A stretch of 64,000 nucleotides of DNA from Ophiocordyceps camponoti-saundersi (nom. inval.) (Eukaryota; Ascomycota; Sordariomycetes; Hypocreales; Ophiocordycipitaceae), in assembly GCA_003339415.1 (NCBI GenBank), contig PDHQ01000009.1, positions 342,106-406,105 of the forward strand. Reading direction: 5' to 3'. The position numbers and the translations under genes are program-made. The notes beneath the pieces were generated by a model. The model had not been told where the DNA came from. It ran no database searches and was given only the letters and a program-made list of their open reading frames with translations. Positions within the stretch are counted from its first letter, which is position 1, and every line of letters starts with the position of its first letter. Of the stretch, positions 48,215-60,623 are shown in pieces.

Positions 48215-50878
48215 TCATCCGTCCAATAACCCTGTCCCGTCGACCGCCTTCACAAGAGAAGCCTCCAATTCAGCCGCCTGCGCACCCGAATGCAACTCGA
48301 GCCAAGCCTCCGCCTTCTTCTCCATAAACTCCCAAACCTCCTTCTCCTGGGTCAGCTTCCTCTTCAAGAAGACGACGACACAAACTGTGGCCAGCACCTT
48401 GGCACCGTCGTCGTCACTTTCGGTCATCTTCACGGCCCCCAATTCCAACGCCTTCTCCTTCGTCAAGCCGATTATCGTTTCCAGTGCCTCGCTCCACGAC
48501 CAGCTGCCGACAAAAGTTTGTAGAAGTGCCAGCCCGCTAAGGCATTTGTTGGCATCGCTTACGATCCGGCCCCCAGATTCCTTTCCGTCGGTAACCCTAT
48601 ACCCGACGCTGGCCGCAACTGGACCGTCGTCCATGAAGCCAAAGCCCTGGACTTCAGAATCGCTGCTGTTATCGCCCTCGTCATGCTGGGACCGCCGTGT
48701 ACCGGCTTGGAAAAGCCCACCACGACCTCCTTGACCCTGCAAAAAGAGGGCCGGTCCACTGAAGGCCGCCGCCATCATCGGCACGGAGAAACAACCGTAG
48801 GAGGCTGATGGCGTCTTTTCGCGATGAACAACCTCAAACTCGGCCAAGGTCCCGGCCCTATCCTCACCCTGACCAGTAGATTCTTCGACCGCCACAAAGG
48901 AGCACCACTTCCCGGCGACCTGATATCTCATACCGAGGCGTACGGCCTCCCGCTGAACTACTTGGTCAAACTGGCCCTTTCTCTCGAGTTCCTTTCTCAA
49001 AAGCAGTCCCTGCGCGTCAGTTGCGCGACTAACCCAGCCCCCGTTCTGTTCGAGCTCCTGGATGGCCTTGCGCGCAGCCAGCTGGTGAATCGTCGTGCCG
49101 GTTGCCGTCAGCTTTGTCACCGGAATCTCCAGACTAAGCGATGCGTGGGCCGAGTTCCCCTTGAGAAGGACGGTTTTTGGTTCACGATTGGGCGTGGAGT
49201 CTGAGAGCAAGACATAGACGGTCGTTCGGTTAAAGGGAACTAGAGTTGGGATCTTAAACGGTGTCTGGAGATAGTGGGGTTGGTTGAGTTCAGGAAGACG
49301 TCCCTGATCTCCAAGAGGCGCGCGCGTCGTCTCCAGCTCTCCATCTCCAATGTCCGGGTTAAAGAGAGATATGGGCTCTCTCGATGTCTGCGGTTCCGCA
49401 AGACGAGATTGATCCGCTTCGACATCATTGCAGGTAGACGGGCCAACCGTCATGTCCTCGACAAGCTCATAGTCTTCGTCTTCATAATTGACCTGCAGTT
49501 CGTAGTCATGGACGTGGGGAGTTAGGGCCCCTTTGAGCATACGAATCACTTTTTTGTCCATCTTTTCGCCCTCAGAAACCATCTGAGCAAAGCCGTTGCC
49601 GGCGCGGGCCACTCCTTGGATCAAGGCCGAGCTAACGCAGTCGCCAATGCCGAGCGCGAATACTCGAATAGTATGGTCGCTGTCAATCACCTGTTTGGCG
49701 ATCATTTGAAACAGCTCTTCCTGTTCCATGATTTTTCCGTCTGTAAGCAGAAAGACTTCGAGACTCATATCACCGCATCGTCTCTTGAATGTCTCCTCCA
49801 GAGGTTGGCTCATTTCCGTGCCTCCGTAGTTAGCGTCAAAATTCCCGACGTAGCTCATGGCCTCATCGACTCTGTCCTGGTTGTAGGCTTGCGAACTTGG
49901 CCAGAGAAATTCGTGCTTGGAGCCGAAGCTGCAGATGTTGAACCTCACGCCGAGAGGCAATGACACGAGAAGAATCTGCAACGCGGCAACCATGTCTTGG
50001 ATTCCCATGAACATGCTACCGCTTCGATCGCACACAAAAACGACCTCTGGCATCTCCACAGAAATATTGAACCTGGGCACCAATGTCGCCATTAAGGCTC
50101 GTTGGTTGGGGAAAAATGAGTGAGTCTCCAGTAGAGCAACCGGGGTGTTGAGCCCCGTAGCGGCGACCATAAGGACAAAGTCCTTTTCCAGCTCTGCCGT
50201 GAGAAGCGACAGGCTGGCAGAGGCTCGTCGCAGCGATAAGGTATCGTCTGGAGACTCGGATATGGTGCCAATTTTGACGGAGATGGGGTGCGACGGCGAC
50301 TGAATAGTGCTGACGGAGCTTTCACCGGCCATCTCGATATCGACGGTGATGGATATCTTGCCGCCAGAAGGTGTGTCCAAGAGCCGGCCTTGACCGTACC
50401 TCGGAGCTATGCAGGTAGGCAAGGTGAGGCGCAAGGCGTCCTCCTGGAAATCATGCTCGACTTGTCCGAGGTATAGTATCTCCGTTTCGACTTTTTCGCC
50501 AGCCTGTACACAGCCCAGCGACGCGGTGAAGACGTCGGCGGCGCGAGCGTCTTGATCCAGGAGGCCAGCCGTCTCTCCCCGGCTGATAGCGTCATCGAAA
50601 GTCTTCCTAGCTGCCTTGCGCTCTTGGACGAGGCCCTTGATGACTCGCCGACCAATGATGCAGCTGAAGCCGACGACGGACACGCCGTCATAGAGGGGGA
50701 AATCGTAGCGTACCTGGCCGAGCCCCCGTGGGCCGGGAGGGCTGGCGAACGTCTGCTTCAGCGTCGTGCGGTAGCAAGAGCCGGTTACGACGACGTGGGC
50801 ATCGAGCCTGACGAGCGGAAGGCATTTGCCGCCTTGTTCGACGACGAAGCAGCCGCTGAAAGGCCACGTCGTAGGCAT
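48215..50878 (-). CDS. VIT and von Willebrand factor A domain protein
   Basis: Intronless, 887 aa. Residues about 1-140 form a VIT (vault/inter-alpha-trypsin) domain, with the FPLYDG and QERKAARKTFDDAI features. A vWA domain spans about 278-450 with an intact MIDAS start DRSGS (Asp284, Ser286, Ser288) and a conserved GGTEM loop, so divalent-metal binding is likely. The C-terminal 350 residues include a glycine-rich stretch (QGQGGRGGLF) and a helical end. Intracellular VIT/vWA proteins are found across fungi; their role is mostly unknown and likely protein-protein interaction. It is probably an ordinary gene outside the cluster. Confidence 0.88.
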   Translation of the reverse strand: MPTTWPFSGCFVVEQGGKCLPLVRLDAHVVVTGSCYRTTLKQTFASPPGPRGLGQVRYDFPLYDGVSVVGFSCIIGRRVIKGLVQERKAARKTFDDAISRGETAGLLDQDARAADVFTASLGCVQAGEKVETEILYLGQVEHDFQEDALRLTLPTCIAPRYGQGRLLDTPSGGKISITVDIEMAGESSVSTIQSPSHPISVKIGTISESPDDTLSLRRASASLSLLTAELEKDFVLMVAATGLNTPVALLETHSFFPNQRALMATLVPRFNISVEMPEVVFVCDRSGSMFMGIQDMVAALQILLVSLPLGVRFNICSFGSKHEFLWPSSQAYNQDRVDEAMSYVGNFDANYGGTEMSQPLEETFKRRCGDMSLEVFLLTDGKIMEQEELFQMIAKQVIDSDHTIRVFALGIGDCVSSALIQGVARAGNGFAQMVSEGEKMDKKVIRMLKGALTPHVHDYELQVNYEDEDYELVEDMTVGPSTCNDVEADQSRLAEPQTSREPISLFNPDIGDGELETTRAPLGDQGRLPELNQPHYLQTPFKIPTLVPFNRTTVYVLLSDSTPNREPKTVLLKGNSAHASLSLEIPVTKLTATGTTIHQLAARKAIQELEQNGGWVSRATDAQGLLLRKELERKGQFDQVVQREAVRLGMRYQVAGKWCSFVAVEESTGQGEDRAGTLAEFEVVHREKTPSASYGCFSVPMMAAAFSGPALFLQGQGGRGGLFQAGTRRSQHDEGDNSSDSEVQGFGFMDDGPVAASVGYRVTDGKESGGRIVSDANKCLSGLALLQTFVGSWSWSEALETIIGLTKEKALELGAVKMTESDDDGAKVLATVCVVVFLKRKLTQEKEVWEFMEKKAEAWLELHSGAQAAELEASLVKAVDGTGLLDG

Positions 50879-50929
50879 GGTTGCTATTTTTTTTTGTAAC
50901 CTTCAAATAGGGGGTTGCGAGGGAGAGTA

Positions 50930-50932
<3 letters not shown>

Positions 50933-51016
<84 letters not shown>

Positions 51017-51022
51017 GCGTGT
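50933..51022. repeat. GT dinucleotide microsatellite
   Basis: About 90 bases of nearly perfect GT repeat with a few GC interruptions at its right end, about 55 bp upstream of the VIT/vWA start codon. Confidence 0.95.
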
Positions 51023-51356
51023 TTGAGAGAGTGGCAGAGAGACTTGATCGCCAAACGTTGAGCGGTTGAGTCAGAAGTGGATGGTTGTACGAATCATGAG
51101 GCCGTTACTGCCTTCCTTACCTACCTACCTATCTACTAGGTAAGAGGCTCCGATCTCGGTTGCTACTACTGTCAGTAGTGGGCAGCAGTTGTAGTAGGTC
51201 GTACGTACCTACCTACCTGGAAGCGGTCTCCAAGTATCACAGCAACCTCTCTCCAAGGAGTCTGTCCAAGGAGGAGCGATGAGATGACCATGGTTTACAG
51301 GCTCAACAAGCGCCAAGCCCATCACTTGAGCAATCACCTCCTTTGCCTACTTAGTT

Positions 51357-51402
51357 GTCTGTCTGTCCGTCTGTCTGTCTGTCTGCCTGCCTGCCTGCCT
51401 GC
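51357..51402. repeat. CTGT/CTGC tetranucleotide repeat
   Basis: Tandem CTGT units grade into CTGC units over about 45 bases. Intergenic. Confidence 0.85.
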
Positions 51403-51898
51403 TAATTGTCGCCCTCAATATGCTGTAACTTGTAAGCCTTGTCAATTAAACAACCCCTACTGCTGCTCCGCGACATGATTTTCGAGTATCCTACCCACAG
51501 CAATACTCTCGCCCTGACCATTGCGCGTCAGTCTCACTGCCTTTTTGCTTCACCCAGTACGCGCGACTCACCAGAAGCTCGCGTGCATCATTGAGGCGTT
51601 GTAGGTTAGACAGCTGGGCGCTGGCCTTTCCATTTCATATTCTCCGTGATCAACCACACACATCTTCGCAGGCAGAAAGCTAGGCGAGTAGATCCTGACC
51701 TTCCGGAGCCCAATGAACGTGTACAATGTCATCCTCGCTCGTCTGTCCAATCTTTTTGGGACCGGTCGGAACGCTCGTTGTCGAGCTTGCCATGGTGTCC
51801 GTGAGGCTGACGTCTGATTCGTCTCGGCTGCTCCTGGGACTTATGTCGTTGCTCGCCCCGGAACCGGCTCGAGTGGTCCCAACACGCTCAGTCTCGTG

Positions 51899-53114
51899 CT
51901 ACTCGGCTGAGCGTTCCTGATTGGCGCCACCCTTCCAGAGACCGTATTGCCCGTCGCAGTTCTTCCATAACTTGATCGTTCCGTCTTCCGAGGCCGTCGC
52001 GTAAAGCTTTCCGTCGGGGGCATAGGCAATGGACCAGATCGGTCCGTGGTGACCCTTGAGCGTCTCCAGCTCGACCTCGTCATCGTATCGAATTACCTTG
52101 GCCCAAGTGCCCGGTTCCTCGCCGACGACCAGCTTGCGGCCCTTAACGTCTAAGGCGACACTGGCGATGGAGCGAGGTAGGACGATACGTTTGAGCTCGT
52201 CCATGGCTTGGTTTCCGCCCCAAAAGTATGCCGTTCTGCCGGCTGCGACGGCGAGCACCGGCTTCCCGCCCCCAATGTCATCCGACGACGTATACTCGGC
52301 CGAGAGCGATACCATTTCGCACGACTTAATCTCTCCGTCCAACACTTCGTGGTAGACGCACGTACGGCTTGGTAGGTCCAACCAGCGCAAAGTCTTTTCC
52401 GAAGCCGTCACCACGATGTTGGGGTCCTGGGTCCAGCAGATAAATTTGATGGAACCAGTGTGCACGCCTTCGCCGATTTCGAAGCCGGCTGAAGCTGGAA
52501 TAGTCATAGGCGTCTCGGCGTTGGCGGCAGTCAGTTCTGACAAGTCAAATACTCGGAGCTTCTTCTCCATGCCACCGGTGGCCACGAGATCCGAGTTGTC
52601 TGGAGGATATGCGACAGCTCGTACAATGTGGTCGTGTTGCAGCGTCACGAGCTGCTCACCCGAGTGGGTATCCCAGATCTTACTTCGGTATCATCAGCGT
52701 CAGAAGATGCAAGGGGCCGAAAATTCAACGCACGCAGTAAAGTCCGCTGAAGCAGTGGCAGCGTAGGCGAGATTCGGGCTCAATCTCGCCTGCCAGACGG
52801 CACCCTTGTGACCTAAAAAGGTACCAACCCTAGGGGTCGTTGAGCTGGTTGTCAGAGGTGTTGTGTCAAGGAAGGGGATTGTTGAGAAGCATTACCAATC
52901 TCCGTTAATCCCATCACGAAGCATCGGATTTCCATCTGCTCCGGTCAGCGAGAGACTCCAATTCCGGGAAGCCCTTGTCTTGCGAACCTTTGCAAGCTGA
53001 AATCATGAAATACTGTCCATCCTTTTCCAGGTTGGAGAAGCTGAAATGAGGCACGGGCCGAGAGTGGCCATGGCAGGTTAAGGGAACATAGCTTCGGTGA
53101 CCTTCAGCCGACAT
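51899..53114 (-). CDS. STRAP-like WD40-repeat protein
   Basis: Probable orthologue of serine/threonine kinase receptor-associated protein, a WD40 propeller that works as a scaffold in signalling and, in animals, in SMN-complex assembly. Four exons: 53114-52988, 52935-52896, 52829-52734, 52682-51899, total 1047 nt, 348 aa, the usual length of the family. The order of conserved pieces matches: PLTCHGHSRPV at the N-terminus, ISACKDGNPMLR, GDWVGTFLGHKGAVW, ASADFTAKIWD, GGMEKKLRVFDL, EKTLRWLDL, LKGHHGPIWSIAYAPDGKLYATASEDGTIKLW and a terminal YGLWKGG. Each junction restores one of these strings. Conserved gene, not expected to be part of the cluster. Confidence 0.9.
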
Positions 53115-53926
53115 ATTGCCAGTTGCGAAGTTCTGGAAGATTTCGACGTTGCCCAGTGGGTACCACGGAATGCGAGGAAGCCGGTTATGACGACAGCGTT
53201 ATCGAAAATTTGTAGTAAGCGAGCGGCAGTTTCGAAGATTCAGCACAGAACGCACGCGACTCGATTTAATTGTGGTATTCGCGAAGGAGGTTGCGTCTGT
53301 ATTGCCAGAAGGCGTTCTGGGATATTGGAGCTTCTAGACGAAAATAGCGACGGAGTGAAGACGACAACGGTATTGACAGCAGACACGCGTTCTCGAATAC
53401 CAAGGGCTGAATGATCGACTGCTTGCCAAAAACAAAGCGATTGGGAGATGGTGGACACGCGAGAGAGGGAGGAGGAAAGATGAGATGACAGATGAGAGAC
53501 AGAGACAGAGACAAGAGGAGAGATGGGAAAGGGGAGGAGCAGGAGCAGGAGAGGGAACTCTTTGGTGGGGCCTGCCTCTCTGATACGTTATCGGTTTATC
53601 GGTCTCAGGCTAAAAAGGCGGGCGCGTCGAACGACAAAAAGCTTCTAACGTGAGTCTTGAGTCAAGTATCAAAAGGTACTTCTATGGAGGATCTTCAGGT
53701 AGAATATCTTAGCAACTCAGGACACCTAACGCGGCTTAATTCTGCGTTTTCTGTTTGCACCTAAGATAGGAGGCTCCTGCGCAGGGACCTTTACCCTGGG
53801 TCTCCTATGATATCCCCGCTCTTTTACACCTACCGCTCGAGGGTTGTACATATGTACCTGTCAGAGGGCTAAGACAAGAGTAGGCTAGGCGTGCGTTTTT
53901 ATTATCCTTTAAGGCGTGCAGATATT
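53115..53926. other. Upstream region of the STRAP-like gene up to the AT-rich boundary
   Basis: About 0.8 kb of ordinary composition with promoter sequence for the WD40 gene. The last CpA/TpG-containing sequence before the AT-rich block is near 53914-53926. Confidence 0.5.
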
Positions 53927-54966
53927 ATAGTAACGGATCCGTAGCCTAGGAAACGGAATTCCTATTAGGAAAGGGGCTATATCTAAGGTAATATATAAGC
54001 TATAAGAATAAAAGCTTATTTATAAGGGGATTATAGCTAAAAAAGCTATTATAGATAGTTTTTATTATTTATATAAAAATAATAATAATTTTTTTTATTT
54101 TAAAAAAATAAATATATTAATTAATATAATTTATATATTTTCTTTTTATTTAATAATTATAAGCTTAGTTAATATTTTTTTAATTTTATTTATTTAATTT
54201 TATTATTTATATATTTTATATTTTATAATTAATTAATTTAACTTATTTTTAATAAGCTTTTTTTAAAAAATAAAATTATTATAATATTTATTAATTTTTA
54301 AATTTAATAATTAATAATAATTTTAATAATAATAAAATAATAAATATAATAATAAATTTATTAATATTTATAAAGCTTATTTTTATTTTTAAATATTTTA
54401 AAAACTAAACTAATTAATATTAAAATATAATTAATATAGCTTAAAGCTATAATATTTAATTTTTTATTAACTTAAAATTATAGAAAATTTTTATAAAGTT
54501 ATTTTAGCTAAAAATTCTTTTAATAGCTATAAAAAGTTATATAAAAAGTAAAATACCCCTTAATCTTAAGATTTTTTAATTATTAAGGGAAAAATATAAA
54601 ATATTTATTTTTTTAATTTTTAAGAAAATTTAAAAAAATATTATAAAATAAAAAAAATATTAAAAAAGATAAACTTTTTTATTTAAATAAGCTTTTTATT
54701 AGCTTATTAAACTTTAATTTAAGGAGATTTTTATTTTAAGGAGAAATTAATTATTTTTTAAGCTTTTATATAATTTAGAGATATTACTAAATATAAGCTA
54801 GCTAAAAATAAATTATAAGATTTTTTTTCTTAAGATTTTTTAAAAAAAAATATTAATAGCTAAATAATTTAATTAATTTAAGCTTAGTAAATTTATTTAT
54901 ACTTAAATAATATAAAGTTTATTAATAAAAAATATATTAAGTATTTTATTTATATAATTATAAGAA

Positions 54967-55165
54967 ATTAGTTTATAACTAATTATAGCTAGATAAGGGG
55001 GATTATAGTAGATATATTTAGGTTTTCCTAATAGCGCTTAGTTATCGCGCGGGGTATATAGCTAGCTTAGGAGGGGGGCTTCTCTCCCCTCTCCTTCCTC
55101 TCTTCGATAGCTTTAATTATAATATTATTTTAGCTTATTTCTATAATCGCTTTAGTAAAACTATT
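54967..55165 (+). repeat. LTR-like 200-bp repeat, copy a
   Basis: Starts ATTAGTTTATAACTAAT, contains GGTTTTCCTAATAGCGC and ends near TTAGTAAAACTATT. Left end of the outer element. Same orientation as copy d and opposite to copies b, c, e and f. Confidence 0.8.
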
Positions 55166-55844
55166 CTATTAATTAAAGCTTCTTTTATTACTAATTAAAT
55201 ATAAAAGTAAGATCTTAGTATAAAACGCTATTAAATTTTACTTATATTAAAGCTATTTTTAGCTTATTTTAGCTTAGATTTTTAGTTAGCTATTATATAT
55301 ACTAAATTTACTATTAACGAAGCTATAATTAAGAAGCTTAAGTTTTAATTTTATTATATTTTTTCTTATTTTAGTATTTTCTAATAGATATTTTTTTTAT
55401 ATATTATTATAGCTATAAATTTTTCTTTTTAGCTTAAAACCTTTTTAGCGTATATCTCTAAGCTTCTTAGGGAAAATTATAAAAAGCGCTATATAAGTTT
55501 TTCCCTAATTAAGATATATTAAAAGCTATTAAAAGCCCTTAAAGAATATATTATAAAATAAGAGTTTTCCCTTTTTAAAGCTAAGCTATTATATTAATTT
55601 AACTATATTAAGATAATTTTACTTTTATTTAAGCTATATAAGGAGTTATAAGAGCGCTTAGATTATAAGAATTAGCTTATAATATATATAGCTTTTATTA
55701 GCTTTTTCCGGGGCTTTAATAAAATATTTAGTTTTAGGAATATTCCTAATACGTATATTAATTTATTGCCCCCTTTTATAGCTAACTTAATAAATATTTT
55801 ATTTATAACTTCTTACCTTTTAAGTATTATTAAGTAATAGCTAT

Positions 55845-56045
55845 AATAGTTTTACTAAGAGTACGATACTAAAGTAAGCTAAAAAGGAGTTATAATTAAA
55901 GCTATTAAAAAGATAAAAGAGAGGGGAGAGAAGCCCCCTTTCTAAGCTAGCTATATACCTCGCGCGATAACTAAGCGCTATTAGGAAAACCTAAATATAT
56001 CCGCTATAATCCCCCCTATCTAGCTATAATTAATTATAAACTAAT
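55845..56045 (-). repeat. LTR-like 200-bp repeat, copy b
   Basis: Begins AATAGTTTTACTAAGAG and ends ATTATAAACTAAT. Contains the GCGCGATAACTAAGCGC block. Left end of the inner element. Confidence 0.8.
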
Positions 56046-57413
56046 CCCTTATATAGCCCCCTCCTTAAGCTAGCTAAAAAAGTAAGAGCGTAAGATAGAA
56101 AAGTTATATATTACTACGCTAGTAAGATATTTTATATAATCTTTAGCTAATAGCTTAATAGCCTCTATAAAGATAAGGATAAGAGGGCGGAAAAGCTCCC
56201 TTATAGCTTAAGGAATTAAACTTTAATCTTTATAAGGAAGATTCTAATAAGCTTAGAATTATAATACCGCTTAAAATAGGAATTAATAAACTTATATATT
56301 AATAGTAAAAACTTATTTATATAGCTAATATATAAGATTAGATAATATTATATTAGTTATAAGAAGCTTAGAAAATACCCTAATTATAATAAATAATAAA
56401 GCTAGCTATATACTTATCGCTATATATTACTAGCGCTAATTTATAAGCTAAGGTATAATATAATTATAATATATACTTACTAATAAATTTATATACTTAA
56501 GCTACGCGTAAACTATTTTTATATAAGGTAATATAATAAAGCTAAAAATTACCTAAGCTATAATATATAATATATACTTATCCCTCCTTACTTATTATCC
56601 CTTTAATTAAAATACTTTAAATTTACCTTTAATTACTTTACTTTACTTATAAAAAGCCCTAACTTTAATATCCTTATTTACTTATAAAGCTTTTAATAGT
56701 TACGCTTAAAATAACTAATTTAATTATATTAATAGTAACGCTAGCGCTTAGTAATATTAAAATAAGATTATATAAACGCGATATCTATTAAGTTAGTAAA
56801 AAAAGGGGGCGGTAAATTAACTAGCGCGTTAAGAATATTCCTAGAACTAAATATTTTATTAAAGCCCTAGAGAAAGCTAGTAAAGGCTATATATATTATA
56901 AGCTAGTTTTTATAATTTAAGCGCTTTTATAACTTCTTATATAGCTTAGATAAGAGTAGAATAATCTTAGCGTAATTAGATTAATATAATAGCTTAGCTT
57001 TAAAAAGGGAAAACTCTTACTTTATAACGTATTCTCTAAGAGGCTTAAACGGCCCCTAATATATCCTAATTAAGTTTAAACTTATATAGTATTCCTTATA
57101 GCTTTTTTCTAAAAGCTTAAAAATATATATTAAAAAAGTATTAAGCTAATTAGAAAAGTTAATAACCGAAAAGATATATAGTAAAAATATTTATTAGAAG
57201 GTACTAAGATAGGAAAAAACGTAATAAAATTAAGCTTTAGGCTCCCTAATTACTACTCCGTTAATAGTAAATTTTATATATATAGCGGCTAATTATAAGT
57301 TTAAGCTAGAGTAAATAAGTAAAAGCTTAAGCGCGGGTAAAATTTAATAGCGTTATTTTATAATAATCTTACCTTTATATTTAGTTTATAATAAAAGGAG
57401 CTTTAATTAATAT

Positions 57414-57614
57414 AATAGTTTTACTAAAAGTATAATATTAAAGTAAGCTAAAAAGGAGTTATAATTAAAGCTATTAAAGAAAGGAAGGAGAGGGGAGAGA
57501 AGCCCCCCTCCTAAGCTAGCTATATACCCCGCGCGATAACTAAGCACTATTAGGAAAACCTAAATATATCCGCTATAATCCCCCCTATCTAGCTATAATT
57601 AGTTATAAACTAAT
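57414..57614 (-). repeat. LTR-like 200-bp repeat, copy c
   Basis: Same layout as copy b; carries a rare surviving CpA (TAAGCACTAT where other copies have TAAGCGCTAT). Right end of the inner element. Confidence 0.8.
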
Positions 57615-58039
57615 CTTTTATAATAGTGTTATTATTATTATAACTAAATTAGTTATTTTAAGCGTAACTATTTAAAGCTTTATAAGTAAATAAAAGTATT
57701 AAGGTTAGGGCTTAATATAAGCGGAGTAAGTAAGTTAAGTATAGCTTTAGAAAGTTTTAATTAAGGGGATAATAAATAAGAAAAGATAAGTATACGCTAG
57801 ATATTATAGCTTAGGTAATTTCTAGCTTCGTTATATTACTTTATATAGGGATAGTCCGCGCGTAGCTTAGGCGCGTAAATTTATTAATAAATATATATTA
57901 TAGTTATATTACGCCCTAGCTTATAAACTAGCGCTAGTAGTATATAATAATAAGTATATAGCTAGCTTTACTATTTACTATAATTAAGGTATTCTCTAAG
58001 CTTCCTATAATTAATATAATATTATCTAATCTTATATAC

Positions 58040-58514
58040 TAGTTTAGCGGGAGTAACGGGCACCTTAAGATACTATAGCCCTAGTAGGGAAGATAGTCTT
58101 AAGGAAGTAAGACTATTAGATCCGTCCGGCCTTATAGGCCGTATAAGTAGGTTAGGGTAGCAGGCGTTAAAAGGGTTATTTAAGCTAACCTATCTAATCT
58201 AACCTGCTTAATCTAACGGATTTAATTAATTAGTATTAGACTTACGGGTCCTAGGAAGGGTTATTTTTATACGTATAAGAAGGGTTGTTTTTCCCTACTT
58301 AGGAAAAAAGACTAAGGTAGCTATAAGCCCTTTAATATATAAAATTAGTCGCCGTAAGCGTATAACCTAATAAGGTTACCTTTTTAGTCTTTATAAAATC
58401 TACGCTTTTTAAATTATTAGGAATTTTACGGAAATAGCTTCTTTTTCTTCTTTTTCCTCTTTTTCTTCCTTCTTTTTCCTCTGCCTTAGAGTATATCTTT
58501 TTATCCCTATTAAA
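58040..58514 (+). repeat. Left 475-bp LTR
   Basis: Begins TAGTTTAGCGGGAGTAACGG and runs to TTATCCCTATTAAA. Compared with the right copy, all roughly 25 differences I could see are transitions and there are no indels. Confidence 0.85.
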
Positions 58515-59502
58515 ACTAGTCTCTAGGGCGTGATCGATCCGGAAAAGCCTGCTTTTTCGGGCTTCTAAAAACGTAGAAATGCTTCGTTTTTCCCTCCTTT
58601 AGCCGCCACTACCCTCTCGGAAACCCGTTTTTTTTTCTTTATAATCCCTACCTTCTCGATAGCCTCGGCAGCTAATACGATTCTTATAGCTTCGATAGGT
58701 TTATTAAAATACCTTAAACTAATTAATTAAAGGGAGGGAGGGGACGAGAGCTAAGCTAGCGCAGCTAATAGAGACTTTTTCCTCTTCGACCCGGTAAGCG
58801 TAGCCCGCTTCCTTTCCTTCTTCTTCTTCTTCGGTTACGGCTATAGACTTTGCTCTCAAACTTATAGATCGGCCGGTCTCGTTATTTTTATCGTTTTCTT
58901 CCTTCTTTTCTTTTTTCCTAGTAGCGAGGGCTTCGTATAAGGCTAGCCTTACTACTGCCCCCTTGCTTTTTCTACTATTATTTATAAACTTCTTCCTCGG
59001 CCCGTTTTTTTCGGCTGCTTTTTTCTTCCTCTAGTCTACTACTTTCTTCCTCCTATAGTCTCCTTTATTAACGAAAACCCCCTTTCTAACCGGGTTATTA
59101 TAATTATTATAAGAGCTACTATTACGATAGCTATAGCGGTAAGAAAAAACAGATTAAGAAAAATAGCCGCTTATAAAGCTAACTAAAGGAAATATATAAT
59201 TATAGCCTTATATAGATACGACGTTTTAGTAGTAGCGGCTATAGTAGCGGCTATAGCAGCCTTAAACGGATACGTTGCTATAGGGACCTTTTTCCCCTAT
59301 TTCTTCGAATCCCTCTTTTGCCCCTACTTTTCCGGATCCTTTATTTTTTTCCTCTTCTTCTTCTTTTCCGGGTTTTCGGCAGTCCCCTTCTACTTAGTTT
59401 TCTGCCCTACCCTTTACTTAAGGACCTGCCTAAAGTCTTCCTTTCCCTTCTTTTTCTTCCCTCTTAAGCTTACCCCCCCTTTAACCTTTTTAAGATAAAG
59501 GG

Positions 59503-60000
59503 ATTAATTACTTCCTCGAACAATTTAAAGCTAAGTTCTCGAAAAACGAAGAAAAACTCGAGTAGCTACCGTACTTCGTAGCCCCTAGTTTATAGGGAAA
59601 AATCGAGACCCTTATAGTAGACCTCTCGTAATAAGTAGCGAAAAAATAGCTTCTTTAATATTTCGGAGTATTTAATCGAGCCCGTTCGGCAAGGACCTTA
59701 GGAAAGCTACGGTAGCACGAGGCCCGTTAACTAAAAACGAAGGACGTAATCGATTAGCTAGAAAGGTACGCTTTCTTTTACTAGTAGCTACCGAAAAATA
59801 ACGATTTCGAAGCCTTAACGTAGCACTCTCTCGGTCTCTTTTTTACTTTGCTAAAAGAAATACGAGACCTGCTTCTCGAGAACGGTAACTTACGCGGCTA
59901 AGACCTTCCTTCTTATAGCACCCTCTTCGAAAGGGTATATTTCTACGCCTCTATTCTTCTCGAAGATAAGGAAATAAGCTATAGAAGGGAAATCGCAGAT
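59503..60000 (+). pseudogene. Broken coding frame inside the LTR element, unidentified
   Basis: A 166-codon frame with convincing codon-level texture (charged, helical composition) broken by 13 in-frame stops between about 59572 and 59902. All stops are TAG or TAA and none is TGA, as expected if CAG and CAA codons were mutated by C-to-T changes. It is followed at about 60008-60220 by a serine- and proline-rich low-complexity stretch in the same frame. It may be a gag-like or cargo protein; no family was recognised. Confidence 0.55.
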
Positions 60001-60623
60001 TAAGCCGATATACGGTCTTCTTCTTCTTCGTCTTCTTTATCTTCTTTTGCCCGGCCGTTTCCTTCTACCTAGTCGTTTTCTTCTACTTCTTCGTTTTCTT
60101 CTACTTCTTTAGTTCGGTCGTTTCCTTCCTCTCGGTCGTCTTCTCCTTTCCCCTCGTTTCCTTCTTCTTCTTTCCCTGCCTGCCCGTTTCCTTCGGCTTC
60201 CTCGATCTAATTAATCCGGCCGTCCGGCCGGCTACCTTCGGACTTATAGGGAGTCGACCCCTTCGTCCCGAGACGATAGACCTGCCTTCTAAAGGGTCTG
60301 ATTAAATGCTTCCTTCTGCTCCGGTCGATAGGTAGGGGCGTACGGCAGCGTTCTTTTTCTTTTTTCTTCTTTCCTACTTTTTCCTACTTTTTCCGTTTTT
60401 TTTCCTTTCTTCTTCTTCCTTCTTTCTTTTTTTCCTTCCGTCAGTCCTTACCGTCTTTTTTCTCTTCGGCCCTCTTTACGGCGGCTACTTTCCCGTTACC
60501 TTCTTCTTCTTCCTTTCTTCTTTCTTCCTCCTTACTTGCTCCCGCGTTTTTTCTCGCGAAGCACGCTTTCCTTCCGTCGTCTTCGTCCTCCTACTTCCTT
60601 ACGCGTGCTTACGCTATAGGGAG

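Larger units (their letters stand above)
50879..51898. other. Intergenic region with GT microsatellite
   Basis: About 1 kb holding the promoter of the VIT/vWA gene, a long GT array (about 50933-51022), a few TACC repeats near 51120 and 51205, a CTGT/CTGC array near 51357-51402, and the 3' flank of the STRAP-like gene. No gene supported. Confidence 0.5.
55845..57614 (-). mobile_element. Inner copy of the short LTR-like element, inserted in the outer copy in reverse
   Basis: About 1770 bp: 200-bp direct repeats at 55845-56045 and 57414-57614 around about 1.37 kb of internal DNA. The internal part is the reverse complement of the internal sequence of the outer element. Short matching flanks (AATAG before the left end and after the right end) fit a target duplication. 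No intact coding frame. Strand is given relative to the outer copy only. Confidence 0.7.

Noticed and set aside
53927..58036. Mitochondrial or centromeric insert as the source of the AT-rich block
   Set aside because: The CpA/TpG loss, nested repeat structure and target duplication fit mutated transposons; no mitochondrial gene was read. A centromeric role cannot be judged from sequence alone.
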